From Paenibacillus sp. FSL M7-0420 (lineage in GTDB: Bacteria > Bacillota > Bacilli > Paenibacillales > Paenibacillaceae), in assembly GCF_038002345.1 (NCBI RefSeq), contig NZ_JBBOCJ010000001.1, forward strand, positions 682,001 through 746,000: 64,000 nucleotides of DNA. Reading direction: 5' to 3'. The notes beneath the pieces are model-generated. The model had not been told where the DNA came from. It saw only the letters and a program-made list of their open reading frames with translations, and made no database searches. How positions within the stretch are numbered: the stretch's first letter is position 1; each line of letters begins with the position of its first letter. The translations under genes and the position numbers were made by a program. Below, piece after piece: positions 53,071-61,174 of this stretch.

Positions 53071-53772
53071 TTATCTTTTCCGGAACAAGGCCGTCCACAG
53101 AAAAGCTTCACCGAACAGATTCTCACTCTGCTCGGTCTGGCGCATCCGCCGGAACCGGATATTCTCGAACCCGCTGAAGAACGTCTTAAGCTGCTCCTCC
53201 GTGAACCCTAATCCGCCTCTCATCCGCCGCTGACGGTAGACCTCCCAATCAGTAATCTCTGCACCCATGGAGCCTGCTGCGAAGCAGGTCAAGCCGTAAT
53301 ACCCGCCGGGCGTAAGCGCCCGGTCCAGCAACTCCAGATAACTGGCTCTGCGGTGGGGATAGATGTGATGGAAGCACCCGCTGTCATAGATGAGGTCATA
53401 GCTCCCGGGTGCCAGCTCCAGGTCAAAGATATTCCCGCAAGTAAAATTCACCTCTACCTGATGTGCCGCTGCACGCTCCATCCCCCAATTAACCGCAGCC
53501 TGAGAGATATCAACAGCGTCCACCTTGCATCCCTGCTGCGTCATGTACACCGCATTTCTGCCGCCCCCGCAGCCCAACTCGAGTACCCGGCCCGGGGTAA
53601 GCGCCCCGCCACTGAAGTGTTCCACCAGATTCTCATCGGGATAATCTCTGAAAAATGGTATCTCCTTCTCTTTATCCGCATAGAACTGATCCCACCAGGC
53701 CCCCTCGTCCCGAAACAAAGTGTCCAGCATCCTCAGCGTGTCCTCATGGCTATAAATCGTTTCCATGTTCAT
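53071..53772 (-). CDS. Class I SAM-dependent methyltransferase
   Basis: This 233-residue enzyme has motif I VLELGCGGGRNAVYM, the acidic end of strand 2 in VDAVDIS, motif II in GNIFDLELAPGSYDLIYDSGCFHHI, and a LTPGGYYGLTCFA motif. It resembles the Bacillus methyltransferases with the DQFYADKEKEIPFFRDYPDENL start. The substrate is not evident. The ATG at 53772 (or 53766) is preferred over the longer frame from 53832, as GGGAG and GAGAAG lie just upstream. It is convergent with the ADP-ribosylglycohydrolase operon. Confidence 0.88.
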   Translation of the reverse strand: MNMETIYSHEDTLRMLDTLFRDEGAWWDQFYADKEKEIPFFRDYPDENLVEHFSGGALTPGRVLELGCGGGRNAVYMTQQGCKVDAVDISQAAVNWGMERAAAHQVEVNFTCGNIFDLELAPGSYDLIYDSGCFHHIYPHRRASYLELLDRALTPGGYYGLTCFAAGSMGAEITDWEVYRQRRMRGGLGFTEEQLKTFFSGFENIRFRRMRQTEQSENLFGEAFLWTALFRKR

Positions 53773-53933
53773 TCTTCTCAAGGTCTCCCTTCCTATCATC
53801 ATACGGCAAACCGAATATACACTATGAGACAATGCAGACAGTAACTCTCCTAAATTATGTTATAATATTCCGGAAATATGTTCTGTGCGGTTGGTTGCAG
53901 GGAGCGGAAATTCTATGAGGGGGAGGGGAGCGT

Positions 53934-54818
53934 GTGCTCTGGACGGCAAGTCTATCCAGTCTGCTGCTGAAGCCGGACAACCGGCAGCGGCATAGCGAAT
54001 TACTTCAGGAAATTGGCAGCTATATCAGCACTCATATTCTGAATCACCCGCTGCTTACGGAAGATTGCGGGAATATCAGCATCCTGCTGGATGGATCAAC
54101 GGCCTTGGGGATTGTGGACGACAGCTCGGATGTAGATCTGATTCTGGTCTGCCAGGATGAACGCTATGAGCCGATTACAAGCCGGTTCGAACAGGCCGGG
54201 CTGATCCCGGAGAGAAGCAGCTTGTTTGTCGATGTGTACCTGTCCAGCGGCAAAACAGGACATTACACCCTGCTCAAGTTATCGGAGCTGGAGCAGGCGC
54301 TGGGAATGGGACAACTGGACTGGTTGTGGAATGCATCGGTCTCCTGTCTTTATCATGATCCGCTGGATCTGAGGGCGTTGTTCGCGCAAGCGGTTCCGCT
54401 GCCCTCAGACCTTCTGCTGAGTCTGCGGAAGAAGACATACATAGACCTTCGGAGTGCTGCCAAAAGCCTGGATAATCCCGTGCGCCGGGGAGAGGCTTTT
54501 CCGATTCTTTTTCAGGCGGTGGAGGTGTTCAAGCAGGCCTTACGCTGTGCCATCACGGTGGAGGGATACCCCTATCCGTATGATAAATGGCTTGTACAGG
54601 TAGCAGAGCAGCTTCCAGTGGGGAAAAGGGTGCTTGATTGCATGAAGGACTTCCGGCAATACCTATCAGAAGATCTGTCTTACGCGCCAATGTACCAGGA
54701 GGATAACAGCTTTGTGAAGATGGAGAAGCGGGTCCGCCGGGTGCTGCTGGAGGAATTCCGCCTGCGCGGCGTAGAAGAGCCTTGGCTGGTGGAATGGTGG
54801 AAGTATTTTGAGGAATGA
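53934..54818 (+). CDS. Nucleotidyltransferase-fold protein
   Basis: This 294-residue protein contains the nucleotidyltransferase strand ISILLDGSTALGIVDDSSDVDLILVC (around residues 47-73). The DGS and DVD aspartates match the catalytic triad in spacing. The second half is helical and resembles aminoglycoside adenylyltransferase-type domains (LRSAAKSLDNPVRRGEAFPILFQAVEVFKQALRCAI). Its target is unknown. It starts at a GTG (53934) after GGGGAGGGGAG. Confidence 0.75.
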   Translation: MLWTASLSSLLLKPDNRQRHSELLQEIGSYISTHILNHPLLTEDCGNISILLDGSTALGIVDDSSDVDLILVCQDERYEPITSRFEQAGLIPERSSLFVDVYLSSGKTGHYTLLKLSELEQALGMGQLDWLWNASVSCLYHDPLDLRALFAQAVPLPSDLLLSLRKKTYIDLRSAAKSLDNPVRRGEAFPILFQAVEVFKQALRCAITVEGYPYPYDKWLVQVAEQLPVGKRVLDCMKDFRQYLSEDLSYAPMYQEDNSFVKMEKRVRRVLLEEFRLRGVEEPWLVEWWKYFEE

Positions 54819-54874
54819 ATAGAATAAGAAGTCACGCTGGCGCAGACAATCTATAGATGAAAGGGGCTCAACCC

Positions 54875-55096
54875 ATGTCCAAGAGCTTTGAAGTCACACT
54901 CCAAAAAGTAGTCGATCATTCTTACTCTATTGAGATCGGTGAGCATCTGTTTGCCTCATTGACCCGCGATTTGCGGCAGGGGCTGATAGAGGGAGCCAGT
55001 AAATATGCGATCATTACAGACTCTACGGTGGAGCCGTTATATGGCCGTCCTTTGCTGGAGCTGCTAGAGGAGCTTCGCGCGAACCTGGCGACTTAA
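54875..55096 (+). pseudogene. N-terminal fragment of a 3-dehydroquinate synthase-like gene
   Basis: The 73 residues from the ATG at 54875 match the start of AroB-type 3-dehydroquinate synthases: YSIEIGEHLF and KYAIITDSTVEPLYGRPLLE are characteristic NAD-binding-domain strands. The frame stops at 55096 just after LLEELRANLAT, where an intact gene would run another ~280 codons. The sequence after the stop is AT-rich with no continuation in any frame that I can see. This looks like a truncated remnant; it may still be expressed. The real aroB is expected elsewhere. Confidence 0.78.
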
Positions 55097-55163
55097 ATGT
55101 TATATATTCTATCATAATATATATATTTCTTTTATTTATGTTATATTATCTTCCGTATTTTTA

Positions 55164-55191
55164 TTGACAAGTCTTTAATTTTATCTATAAT
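55164..55191 (+). promoter_or_regulatory. Sigma-A promoter of the DUF2294 gene
   Basis: A perfect TTGACA (55164-55169) and a perfect TATAAT (55186-55191) are 16 bp apart in AT-rich sequence, about 90 bp before the next start codon. Confidence 0.8.
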
Positions 55192-55280
55192 GATGTATAA
55201 GCGGTGGGCAAAAAGGCGATATAGTTGCTTGTAAGTCACATTTCATAACACAATCTATTGCAGCAAAGGTGTGATCGCTA

Positions 55281-55655
55281 ATGATCGCTTCCGCCGGACA
55301 ATGGAAACAGGATATTCTACGGATTTACAACGAAATCAACAAGAAGCTGTTTAACGCCGGCGTCAAGCAGCAGAAGGTCGATTTTGTGGGGAACAAGATT
55401 ATTATTTTATCCATTAATAGCCGGGTGCCCGTACTCAAGGTGCTGGATACCCATGATCCCGCGGCAAGCCGCCAGATGAATCTGGTGCTGCATGAAGTAT
55501 TCAAAGGTGAGATCAAGCAGGCATTTCTGGATGAATTTCAAGTCAATATTAAGGCTGTTCTTAAAGATTATGATGTGGAGACCGAGTATTCCGGTACGAT
55601 CATAATTTTGGAGAAGGACCTTGAGTATTATCTGAACGCTACGTTGGAACTCTGA
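55281..55655 (+). CDS. DUF2294/MpsC-family protein
   Basis: This 124-residue protein has the DUF2294 pattern, with FVGNKIIILSINSRVPVLKVLDTH as the beta strand pair and VLHEVFKGEIKQAFLDEFQVNIKAVLKDYDVETEYSGTIIILEKDLE after it. Family members (MpsC) have been linked to a Na+-translocating membrane potential system, but function is weakly established. A strong promoter precedes it (55164) and a terminator follows, so it is probably monocistronic. Confidence 0.8.
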   Translation: MIASAGQWKQDILRIYNEINKKLFNAGVKQQKVDFVGNKIIILSINSRVPVLKVLDTHDPAASRQMNLVLHEVFKGEIKQAFLDEFQVNIKAVLKDYDVETEYSGTIIILEKDLEYYLNATLEL

Positions 55656-55674
55656 TCTTTCGGAGAGCCGGCCT

Positions 55675-55733
55675 GCCGTCAGTTTTCGGACATTTCCCTG
55701 CGGGGCTGTGTCCAGAACTGGCGGCTTTTTGTT
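55675..55733 (+). terminator. Terminator before the ABC transporter operon
   Basis: GCCGTCAGTTTTCGGACA (55675-55692) pairs with TGTCCAGAACTGGCGGC (55709-55725) with minor mismatches, followed by TTTTTGTTT. Confidence 0.88.
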
Positions 55734-55773
55734 TATGGTCATTATTCTATTACTTCCTTAAGGAGCTGATTCT

Positions 55774-56559
55774 ATGAAAACCAAAATTGAGATTGCCGGT
55801 GTCAGCAAGTGGTTCCGCCGTGACGGCCAGGAGATTATGGCCATGCAGGAGACGAATCTCTCCATAGAACAAGGCAGATTTGTCAGTATTATCGGTCCCA
55901 GCGGCTGCGGCAAGTCCACGTTGTTCAATATTATCGCGGGCCTGATTCCGCCCTCCACCGGCCGTGTGCTTGCAGACGGAGAGGATATCGTAGGGAAGAC
56001 CGGATATGTAGGCTATATGCTGCAAAAGGATATGCTGCTGCCCTGGAGGACGATACTGGACAACATCATTCTGGGCATGGAGATACGCGGGGTGCCGCGC
56101 AAGGAAGCGGTCGCCCGGGCCAAGCCCCTGATGGACCGCTATGGATTGAAGGGCTTCGACGGACATTACCCGGCGGAGCTGTCCGGCGGGATGCGCCAGC
56201 GGGCAGCGCTGCTCCGAACGCTGCTGTATGAGCGGGATATTATTTTGCTGGACGAGCCCTTTGGCGCATTGGATGCCCAGACCCGGCTGACTATGCAGAA
56301 CTGGCTGCTGGAGCTCTGGGAAGACTTCCGCAAGACGGTGTTATTCGTTACCCATGATATTGATGAAGCCATCTATCTGTCTGACGACATCTATGTTTTC
56401 TCCGGGCGGCCGGGAAGGATCATCTCCAAGATTTCTGTAGATATGCCGCGTCCCAGACACCAGGAGGATACGGTATCTGCTTCGTTCATGGAGCTGAAAG
56501 CCCACTTGCTGAATCTGCTGTCAAGCGGGGACCAGGAGCCTGCGACCCGCATCTCTTAG
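55774..56559 (+). CDS. ABC transporter ATP-binding protein, SsuB/TauB/NrtD type
   Basis: This 261-residue ATPase has Walker A GPSGCGKST (residues 41-49), the Q-loop YMLQKDMLLPW, the ABC signature LSGGMRQRAALLRTL, and Walker B IILLDEPFGALD. The start KIEIAGVSKWFRRDG is typical of the sulfonate/nitrate/taurine/pyrimidine-precursor class. It is the first gene of an operon with a permease and a binding protein, then a cysteine hydrolase and an exporter. AAGGAG precedes the ATG. Confidence 0.93.
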   Translation: MKTKIEIAGVSKWFRRDGQEIMAMQETNLSIEQGRFVSIIGPSGCGKSTLFNIIAGLIPPSTGRVLADGEDIVGKTGYVGYMLQKDMLLPWRTILDNIILGMEIRGVPRKEAVARAKPLMDRYGLKGFDGHYPAELSGGMRQRAALLRTLLYERDIILLDEPFGALDAQTRLTMQNWLLELWEDFRKTVLFVTHDIDEAIYLSDDIYVFSGRPGRIISKISVDMPRPRHQEDTVSASFMELKAHLLNLLSSGDQEPATRIS

Positions 56560-56590
56560 AACTTATAAACTGTTGAAGGAGAGGACAACT

Positions 56591-57478
56591 ATGGAGAGCG
56601 TACACAAGAAGGGCTATGTCATTCACAAGCTGGAGCCCGCCCCGATCTATTCAGTCAAGCCGGACAAAATGCAGAAAGAGCCCGTCATCATTGATGAAGA
56701 AGCCGCCAGACGCCAGATGCGGCGGATCATCGGAATCGGGCGGCTGTCTGTGGCGCTGCTGATCGTGCTCTGCTGGGAGCTGTTTACGCGGATTGGCTGG
56801 ATGGACTCGTATTATTGGAGCAGCCCCCTGCGGATTATTAGCACAACCTGGACTCAGATGACAGAGGGGACGCTGCTGGAAGATATCGCTTATACCTCAA
56901 GCTCGACGATTCTCGGCTTCATCGGCGGAACGCTGATTGGCTCGTTGCTCGGCCTGTCCTTCTGGTGGTCCCGCAAATTTGCGGGCATCAGTGAACCGTT
57001 CCTGATCCTGCTCAACGCCATGCCGAAGCTGGCGCTTGCCCCGGTGCTGGTCATTCTGCTGGGCATCGGGTTCTTCTCGAAGGTGGCGTTAGCTTTTGCC
57101 ATGACAGTGGTTGTGGCGGCCTTGTCGGCGCATAGCGGTGTGCAGAGTGTGGACAAGGATATGGAAAAGCTGATGTATTCGCTCGGGGCGAAGCGGCATC
57201 AGGTATTCACCAAGGTGGTCATTCCCTGGGCGATGCCCTGGATGATCAGCAGCCTGCGGATTAATATTGCCCTCTCGCTGGCCGGAGCCATTGTTGGTGA
57301 ATTCATTGCTTCGAGCCATGGCATTGGCCGTATGGTCATCTACGCCGGTACCATTCTCGATATTAATCTGGTCTGGGTAGGCGTTGTAGTTCTGTCTGCA
57401 CTGTCGATGGTCATGTATGCGGGAGTGGTGCTGCTGGAGAAGTGGTTGTCTAAGGGATATGGGATGAAGAAGGCTTAA
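56591..57478 (+). CDS. ABC transporter permease, SsuC/TauC type
   Basis: This 295-residue membrane protein has six helices and the EAA-like segment (MEKLMYSLGAKRHQVFTKVVIPWAMPWM), as in SsuC. A polar N-terminus of about 50 residues precedes the first helix, which is longer than usual. The ATG at 56591 follows AAGGAGAGG (56576-56584); the upstream ATG at 56573 would leave no ribosome site. It pairs with the ATPase 31 bp upstream. Confidence 0.93.
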   Translation: MESVHKKGYVIHKLEPAPIYSVKPDKMQKEPVIIDEEAARRQMRRIIGIGRLSVALLIVLCWELFTRIGWMDSYYWSSPLRIISTTWTQMTEGTLLEDIAYTSSSTILGFIGGTLIGSLLGLSFWWSRKFAGISEPFLILLNAMPKLALAPVLVILLGIGFFSKVALAFAMTVVVAALSAHSGVQSVDKDMEKLMYSLGAKRHQVFTKVVIPWAMPWMISSLRINIALSLAGAIVGEFIASSHGIGRMVIYAGTILDINLVWVGVVVLSALSMVMYAGVVLLEKWLSKGYGMKKA

Positions 57479-57515
57479 TATGCAGGCATTTCAACAAGAT
57501 AGAGGAGAGAAGCCA

Positions 57516-58565
57516 ATGATGAATGTAACGAAAATGAAGCTGTCGGCCGTCCTGCTGGTCTCTGTAATTCTGCTGTCCGGCTGCGGCGGCAAAGGCAATG
57601 CTGAAGTGGAAGCAGCCGCTGCCGGAAACGTTACGGAGAAGCTGAAGAAGCTGGTTATCGCCGAGCCGCTGCACTATACGGGTTATTTGCCGCTGTACGT
57701 GGCGCAGCGTGAGGGGTATTTTGCCGAGGAGGGCCTGGAGGTGGAGATGCTTCAGGCTGCAGGCGGCACCCATGTCACCTCGGTAGTCAGCGGGGATGCC
57801 TGGGCGGTCATCGGCGGGCCGGAGTCCAACGCACTAGCGAATATTGGCAACTCGGACCCGATCGTCTCGGTCAGCAATGTGGTTAACCGGGCTAATGTCT
57901 ATCTGATGGCCAAAAAAGGGACAGCCCCGGCAGGCAGCTCAGCTGAAGAATTGGCAGCCTTCCTGAAGGGCAAGAAACTGAATGCCGGACGGCATGGCGG
58001 TACGCCGAACCTGCTGACCCAGTATTTGCTGTTGGAGCTTGGACTTGATCCGCAGAAGGATGTGCGGCTGCTGGAGCCGGCGGACGGCTCCACGGTGGTA
58101 GCGATGGTTCAGCAGGGGGCAGCGGATATTGCGAACGGCGCAGAGCCGCAGATCAGTGACGGGATGAGCAAGGGAGTGTGGGATGAGCCTTTTTACAAAT
58201 TCCATGATCTGGGTGATTATGCTTACTCGGTGCTGAGCGTGAAGAAGTCCACCCTGGAGAAGGACCCGGAAACGGTACAGAAGGCGGTGAATGCTGTCGT
58301 CAAGGCGCTGAAGGTGATCCAGGAGGATAAAGAGCTGGCGATGCGTGTCCTGAAGGCTGAATTTCCTACACTCTCCGATGCTGCTGCCCAGGCTGCGCTT
58401 GACCGGGCGTATGAGGACCGGCTCTGGAGCCCGGATGGTGTGATCTCGCAGGAGGCGCTGGATAAGGACATGGATGTGATGATCAAGACCGGTATCTACA
58501 AAGGCGAGTATACCTATGATGACCTGGTCGATATGCAATTTGTGAATCAAACAACAGCGAAATAA
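57516..58565 (+). CDS. NMT1/THI5-like ABC substrate-binding lipoprotein
   Basis: This 349-residue lipoprotein has a signal peptide with lipobox LSGC (C23) and the SsuA/THI5-like fold (KLVIAEPLHYTGYLPLYVAQREGYFAEEGLEVEML; LKGKKLNAGRHGGTPNLLTQYLL; ADGSTVVAMVQQGAADIANGAEPQ). Family members bind sulfonates, nitrate, taurine or thiamine-pyrimidine precursors. The exact ligand cannot be told. The start at 57516 follows GAGGAGAG. It is third in the operon. Confidence 0.92.
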   Translation: MMNVTKMKLSAVLLVSVILLSGCGGKGNAEVEAAAAGNVTEKLKKLVIAEPLHYTGYLPLYVAQREGYFAEEGLEVEMLQAAGGTHVTSVVSGDAWAVIGGPESNALANIGNSDPIVSVSNVVNRANVYLMAKKGTAPAGSSAEELAAFLKGKKLNAGRHGGTPNLLTQYLLLELGLDPQKDVRLLEPADGSTVVAMVQQGAADIANGAEPQISDGMSKGVWDEPFYKFHDLGDYAYSVLSVKKSTLEKDPETVQKAVNAVVKALKVIQEDKELAMRVLKAEFPTLSDAAAQAALDRAYEDRLWSPDGVISQEALDKDMDVMIKTGIYKGEYTYDDLVDMQFVNQTTAK

Positions 58566-58599
58566 ACAGAGGTCTTCAAAAATGAAAGAGGTGACGAAA

Positions 58600-59238
58600 A
58601 TGGAGTTAACTGCCGATCTGATTATGCCTGATAAAACAGCACTTATTATAGTAGATGTGCAGAATGATTACTGCCATGAGGAAGGCGCGCTGGCCGCAGG
58701 CGGGAACGATGTGTCAGCCGTCAGTGAGATGATGCCGCAGCTCCACGGGTTGATTGCCGCAGCGAGAACGCAGGGAGTACCGGTCATTTACATCCAGACC
58801 TTTCATGAAAAAGCGACGGATTCGCTGGTCTGGACGTCCCGCTCCGGGCGGGGCTCGCTCGGTGTCTGCCGCCGGGGAAGCTGGGGCGCTGAATTCTATG
58901 AGGTGTCCCCGCTTCCGGAGGAGATTATCGTGAATAAGCACCGGTACAGCGCTTTTATTAACACCCGGCTTGATTCTGTGCTGCGCGCACAGCGGATCGA
59001 AACCCTGATCATGACTGGCGTAAGCACCAATGTGTGCGTAGAGTCAACCGCAAGGGACGGCTTCATGCTGGATTATCAGATTGTGATGGTTCAGGACGCC
59101 TGTGCTTCGTATTCCCGGGCGGCGCATGACATGACGCTGGAAAATATGAAGGGATACTTCGGCGTGGTTGCTTCAGCCGCAGAGATTGAAGCGGGCTGGA
59201 AGATCTGGAACCAGCCTGTGCTGCAGCAGCTGTCATGA
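58600..59238 (+). CDS. Cysteine hydrolase, isochorismatase family (RutB-like)
   Basis: This 212-residue enzyme has the catalytic aspartate D19 in ALIIVDVQNDYCHE, a conserved lysine near residue 112 (NKHRYSAF) and the nucleophile C146 in TGVSTNVCVESTARDGFML. The VCVESTARDG segment is close to RutB, which hydrolyses ureidoacrylate in uracil breakdown, and also to biuret- and amide-cleaving relatives. The ATG at 58600 follows AAAGAGGTG; an ATG at 58582 contains this site and is rejected. The gene overlaps the exporter gene by four bases and lies in the ABC operon, so it probably processes the imported ligand. Confidence 0.88.
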   Translation: MELTADLIMPDKTALIIVDVQNDYCHEEGALAAGGNDVSAVSEMMPQLHGLIAAARTQGVPVIYIQTFHEKATDSLVWTSRSGRGSLGVCRRGSWGAEFYEVSPLPEEIIVNKHRYSAFINTRLDSVLRAQRIETLIMTGVSTNVCVESTARDGFMLDYQIVMVQDACASYSRAAHDMTLENMKGYFGVVASAAEIEAGWKIWNQPVLQQLS

Positions 59239-60647
59239 GCCTCACGGTGCCGTCACCGGAACGGGCCGTGAACCTCACGGCAGTCAAGGTAGTGATCTGT
59301 CTCGGGGCGTTCCTGTCCAATCTGTCTGCCGGGATGTTCAATATATCGCTGGTTGATATTTCAGCCGATCTGCAGATTCCCGTAGCCTCTGCGCAGTGGG
59401 TGGTTAGTATCTATCTGCTGGTCATTTCAGTGCTGCTGCCTGTAATGGGACGGCTGGGAGACAGGTTCGGCCGCCGCAAGGTGCATAATCTGGGTCTGTT
59501 CGCATTCGCAGCAGGAGCGCTGGGCTGCGCACTCGCTCAGAATGAAGCGATGCTGCTGGGCTTCAGAGTCTTGCAGGGGGGCGGGGCTTCCATGTATCAG
59601 GCGACTAACATGGCTCTGATCGTCTCGCTCTTTCCGGCGGAGCAGCGGGGCCGGGCGCTGGGGCTGATGAGCACCTTCGTGGCTGCGGGCTCGATGGCAG
59701 GGCCGGCCTTAGGCGGTTTCCTGATCCAGTGGTTTGCCTGGGAGAGCAGCTTCTGGCTGCTGGCCGTTGTTGCGGGGGCCGTGGGTGTGCTCGCACACCG
59801 GCTGATTCCCCGGGATACGGAGACCGCCGGAGTCCAGTTGAATCTGGCCGGCGCAGCCTGGATGGCGGCCTGCCTTACTTCGCTGATGATTGCCGTCGAT
59901 CTCGGCAGCCGCTCCTCGTTCCTGTCTGTATCCGTACTGCTGCTGCTCGCGGTCTCGGTAGGACTGGCAGCGGGTTATACGGGATACGCCCGTTTCGCTC
60001 AGCGCATCTCTCCGCCTGCGGAGAACGGCTTCAGCCTGTTCACGGACCGGAGCTTTGCCGCCGGGATTGTGATTACGGTTATCACGTATATGGCTGCTTT
60101 TGCCGCACAATTGGCGTTGCCTTCGCTGCTGCGTCTATCGGGAGCTGAGCCTGCGTGGGTGGGGCTGATCATGATCGGCTATCCGCTGGCGCTGGTGGTA
60201 ACTGCCCCTGTCAGCGGGAGCATCGCGGACCGTAAAGGGCCGCTCGGCATTCTAACCGCAGGCCTGCTGCTGATGAGTGTCACGCTGCTGGCGCTGGGCC
60301 TTGGCTCCCCTGCTCTGCGAACAGGTGCGATGGTGCTGCCGGTCGTGCTGCTAGGCTGTGCTATGGGGATGGTTACTTCTCCTAACACAAGCATCGTTAT
60401 GGGTTTGGCGGCAAAATCGCAGCTTGGCCGGGTCAGCAGTATACTGGCGTTATCCCGCAACATCGGCATGATGTTCGGAACGGCGGCCGGCGGTCTGATG
60501 ATCAGTGGGGGGAACAGGCCGAACGGAAGCTATGTGGCGGTGTTCGTAGCCTGTGCAGCGGCAGTCGGTCTGTCTGCCGTCTGGCCGCTGTACTCCTTCC
60601 GCCACAGCAGCAAGCGCAAAGGCGCGGAGCATCTGCACATACCGTAA
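59235..60647 (+). CDS. MFS transporter, drug:H+ antiporter (DHA2-like)
   Basis: This 470-residue transporter has about 14 helices and the MFS loop motif GRLGDRFGRRKVHNLGL after helix 2. The opening AVKVVICLGAFLSNLSAGMFNISLVDISADLQIPVASAQWVVSIYLL is typical of the EmrB/QacA group. It starts in the ATGA overlap with the hydrolase gene, so translation is coupled. It may export the product or a toxic by-product of the ABC/hydrolase pathway; alternatively it is an unrelated multidrug pump. The operon ends here. Confidence 0.92.
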   Translation: MSLTVPSPERAVNLTAVKVVICLGAFLSNLSAGMFNISLVDISADLQIPVASAQWVVSIYLLVISVLLPVMGRLGDRFGRRKVHNLGLFAFAAGALGCALAQNEAMLLGFRVLQGGGASMYQATNMALIVSLFPAEQRGRALGLMSTFVAAGSMAGPALGGFLIQWFAWESSFWLLAVVAGAVGVLAHRLIPRDTETAGVQLNLAGAAWMAACLTSLMIAVDLGSRSSFLSVSVLLLLAVSVGLAAGYTGYARFAQRISPPAENGFSLFTDRSFAAGIVITVITYMAAFAAQLALPSLLRLSGAEPAWVGLIMIGYPLALVVTAPVSGSIADRKGPLGILTAGLLLMSVTLLALGLGSPALRTGAMVLPVVLLGCAMGMVTSPNTSIVMGLAAKSQLGRVSSILALSRNIGMMFGTAAGGLMISGGNRPNGSYVAVFVACAAAVGLSAVWPLYSFRHSSKRKGAEHLHIP

Positions 60648-60730
60648 TAGAGTTGAGTTTCAGGTGAGCTGAATCCCGCCCCCTTCATTCTGGGTAATAT
60701 AGAGAAAGAGAGCTTAGGAGGGACGACGAT

Positions 60731-61066
60731 ATGGGCAATCCGTTGAAGGAATTCAAGAGCAGCATCGACGGGCTGAAGCAGTCACTGGACGGGGTAAAGC
60801 AATCTGTCGACGGACTGAAGGCTCCGGTCGATGAGCTCAAAGCGAATATGCAGGAGACGGTGGAGGCGGCGAAGCTGCGGAGTGACGGGGTGAAGTCGGA
60901 GCTTGGGCGGATGAAGCAGTCGGTCAAGGACACTCAGGAGGTGCTTGGCGAGGTGAAGGAGACGCTGAGCGCATCGGCGGAGGTGCTGACTACCCGGAAG
61001 CGGTATCTCAGGCTGTTCAGCCGTAAGAAGGGACGTCAGATGGCTGCCAAGGCCCGCCGTTCGTGA
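60731..61066 (+). CDS. Small heptad-repeat (coiled-coil) protein
   Basis: This 111-residue protein is made of heptads, IDGLKQS, LDGVKQS, VDGLKAP, VDELKAN, in residues about 12-40, with hydrophobic residues at positions 1 and 4 of each seven. It then continues helical (MQETVEAAKLRSDGVKSELGRMKQSVKDTQEVLGEVKETL) and ends in a basic tail (RKKGRQMAAKARRS). This predicts a long coiled coil with a basic C-terminus. No family is recognised. AGGAGGGACG precedes the ATG. A hairpin and the family D element follow. Confidence 0.72.
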   Translation: MGNPLKEFKSSIDGLKQSLDGVKQSVDGLKAPVDELKANMQETVEAAKLRSDGVKSELGRMKQSVKDTQEVLGEVKETLSASAEVLTTRKRYLRLFSRKKGRQMAAKARRS

Positions 61067-61097
61067 ACGATAATCACACATCTCCCGCGCCAAAAAG

Positions 61098-61147
61098 AAG
61101 ACGCAAGCGTCAAGCGGCATCCGTGCCGTCCGACGCTTGCGTCTTTG
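61098..61147. terminator. Terminator after the heptad-repeat gene
   Basis: AAGACGCAAGCGTC (61098-61111) pairs with GACGCTTGCGTCTT (61132-61145), followed by TGTG. A-runs on one side and Ts on the other suggest a bidirectional stop. Confidence 0.78.
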
Positions 61148-61174
61148 TGTTCCGTTTTGGGATTTTCGGTCCAT

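Noticed and set aside
52975..53211. 78-codon plus-strand frame
   Set aside because: It overlaps the family C element and the 3' end of the methyltransferase gene, with no ribosome site.
55097..55163. AT-rich block as a possible replication origin or phage attachment site
   Set aside because: No DnaA boxes, no direct repeats flanking it and no integrase; AT-richness alone is not evidence.
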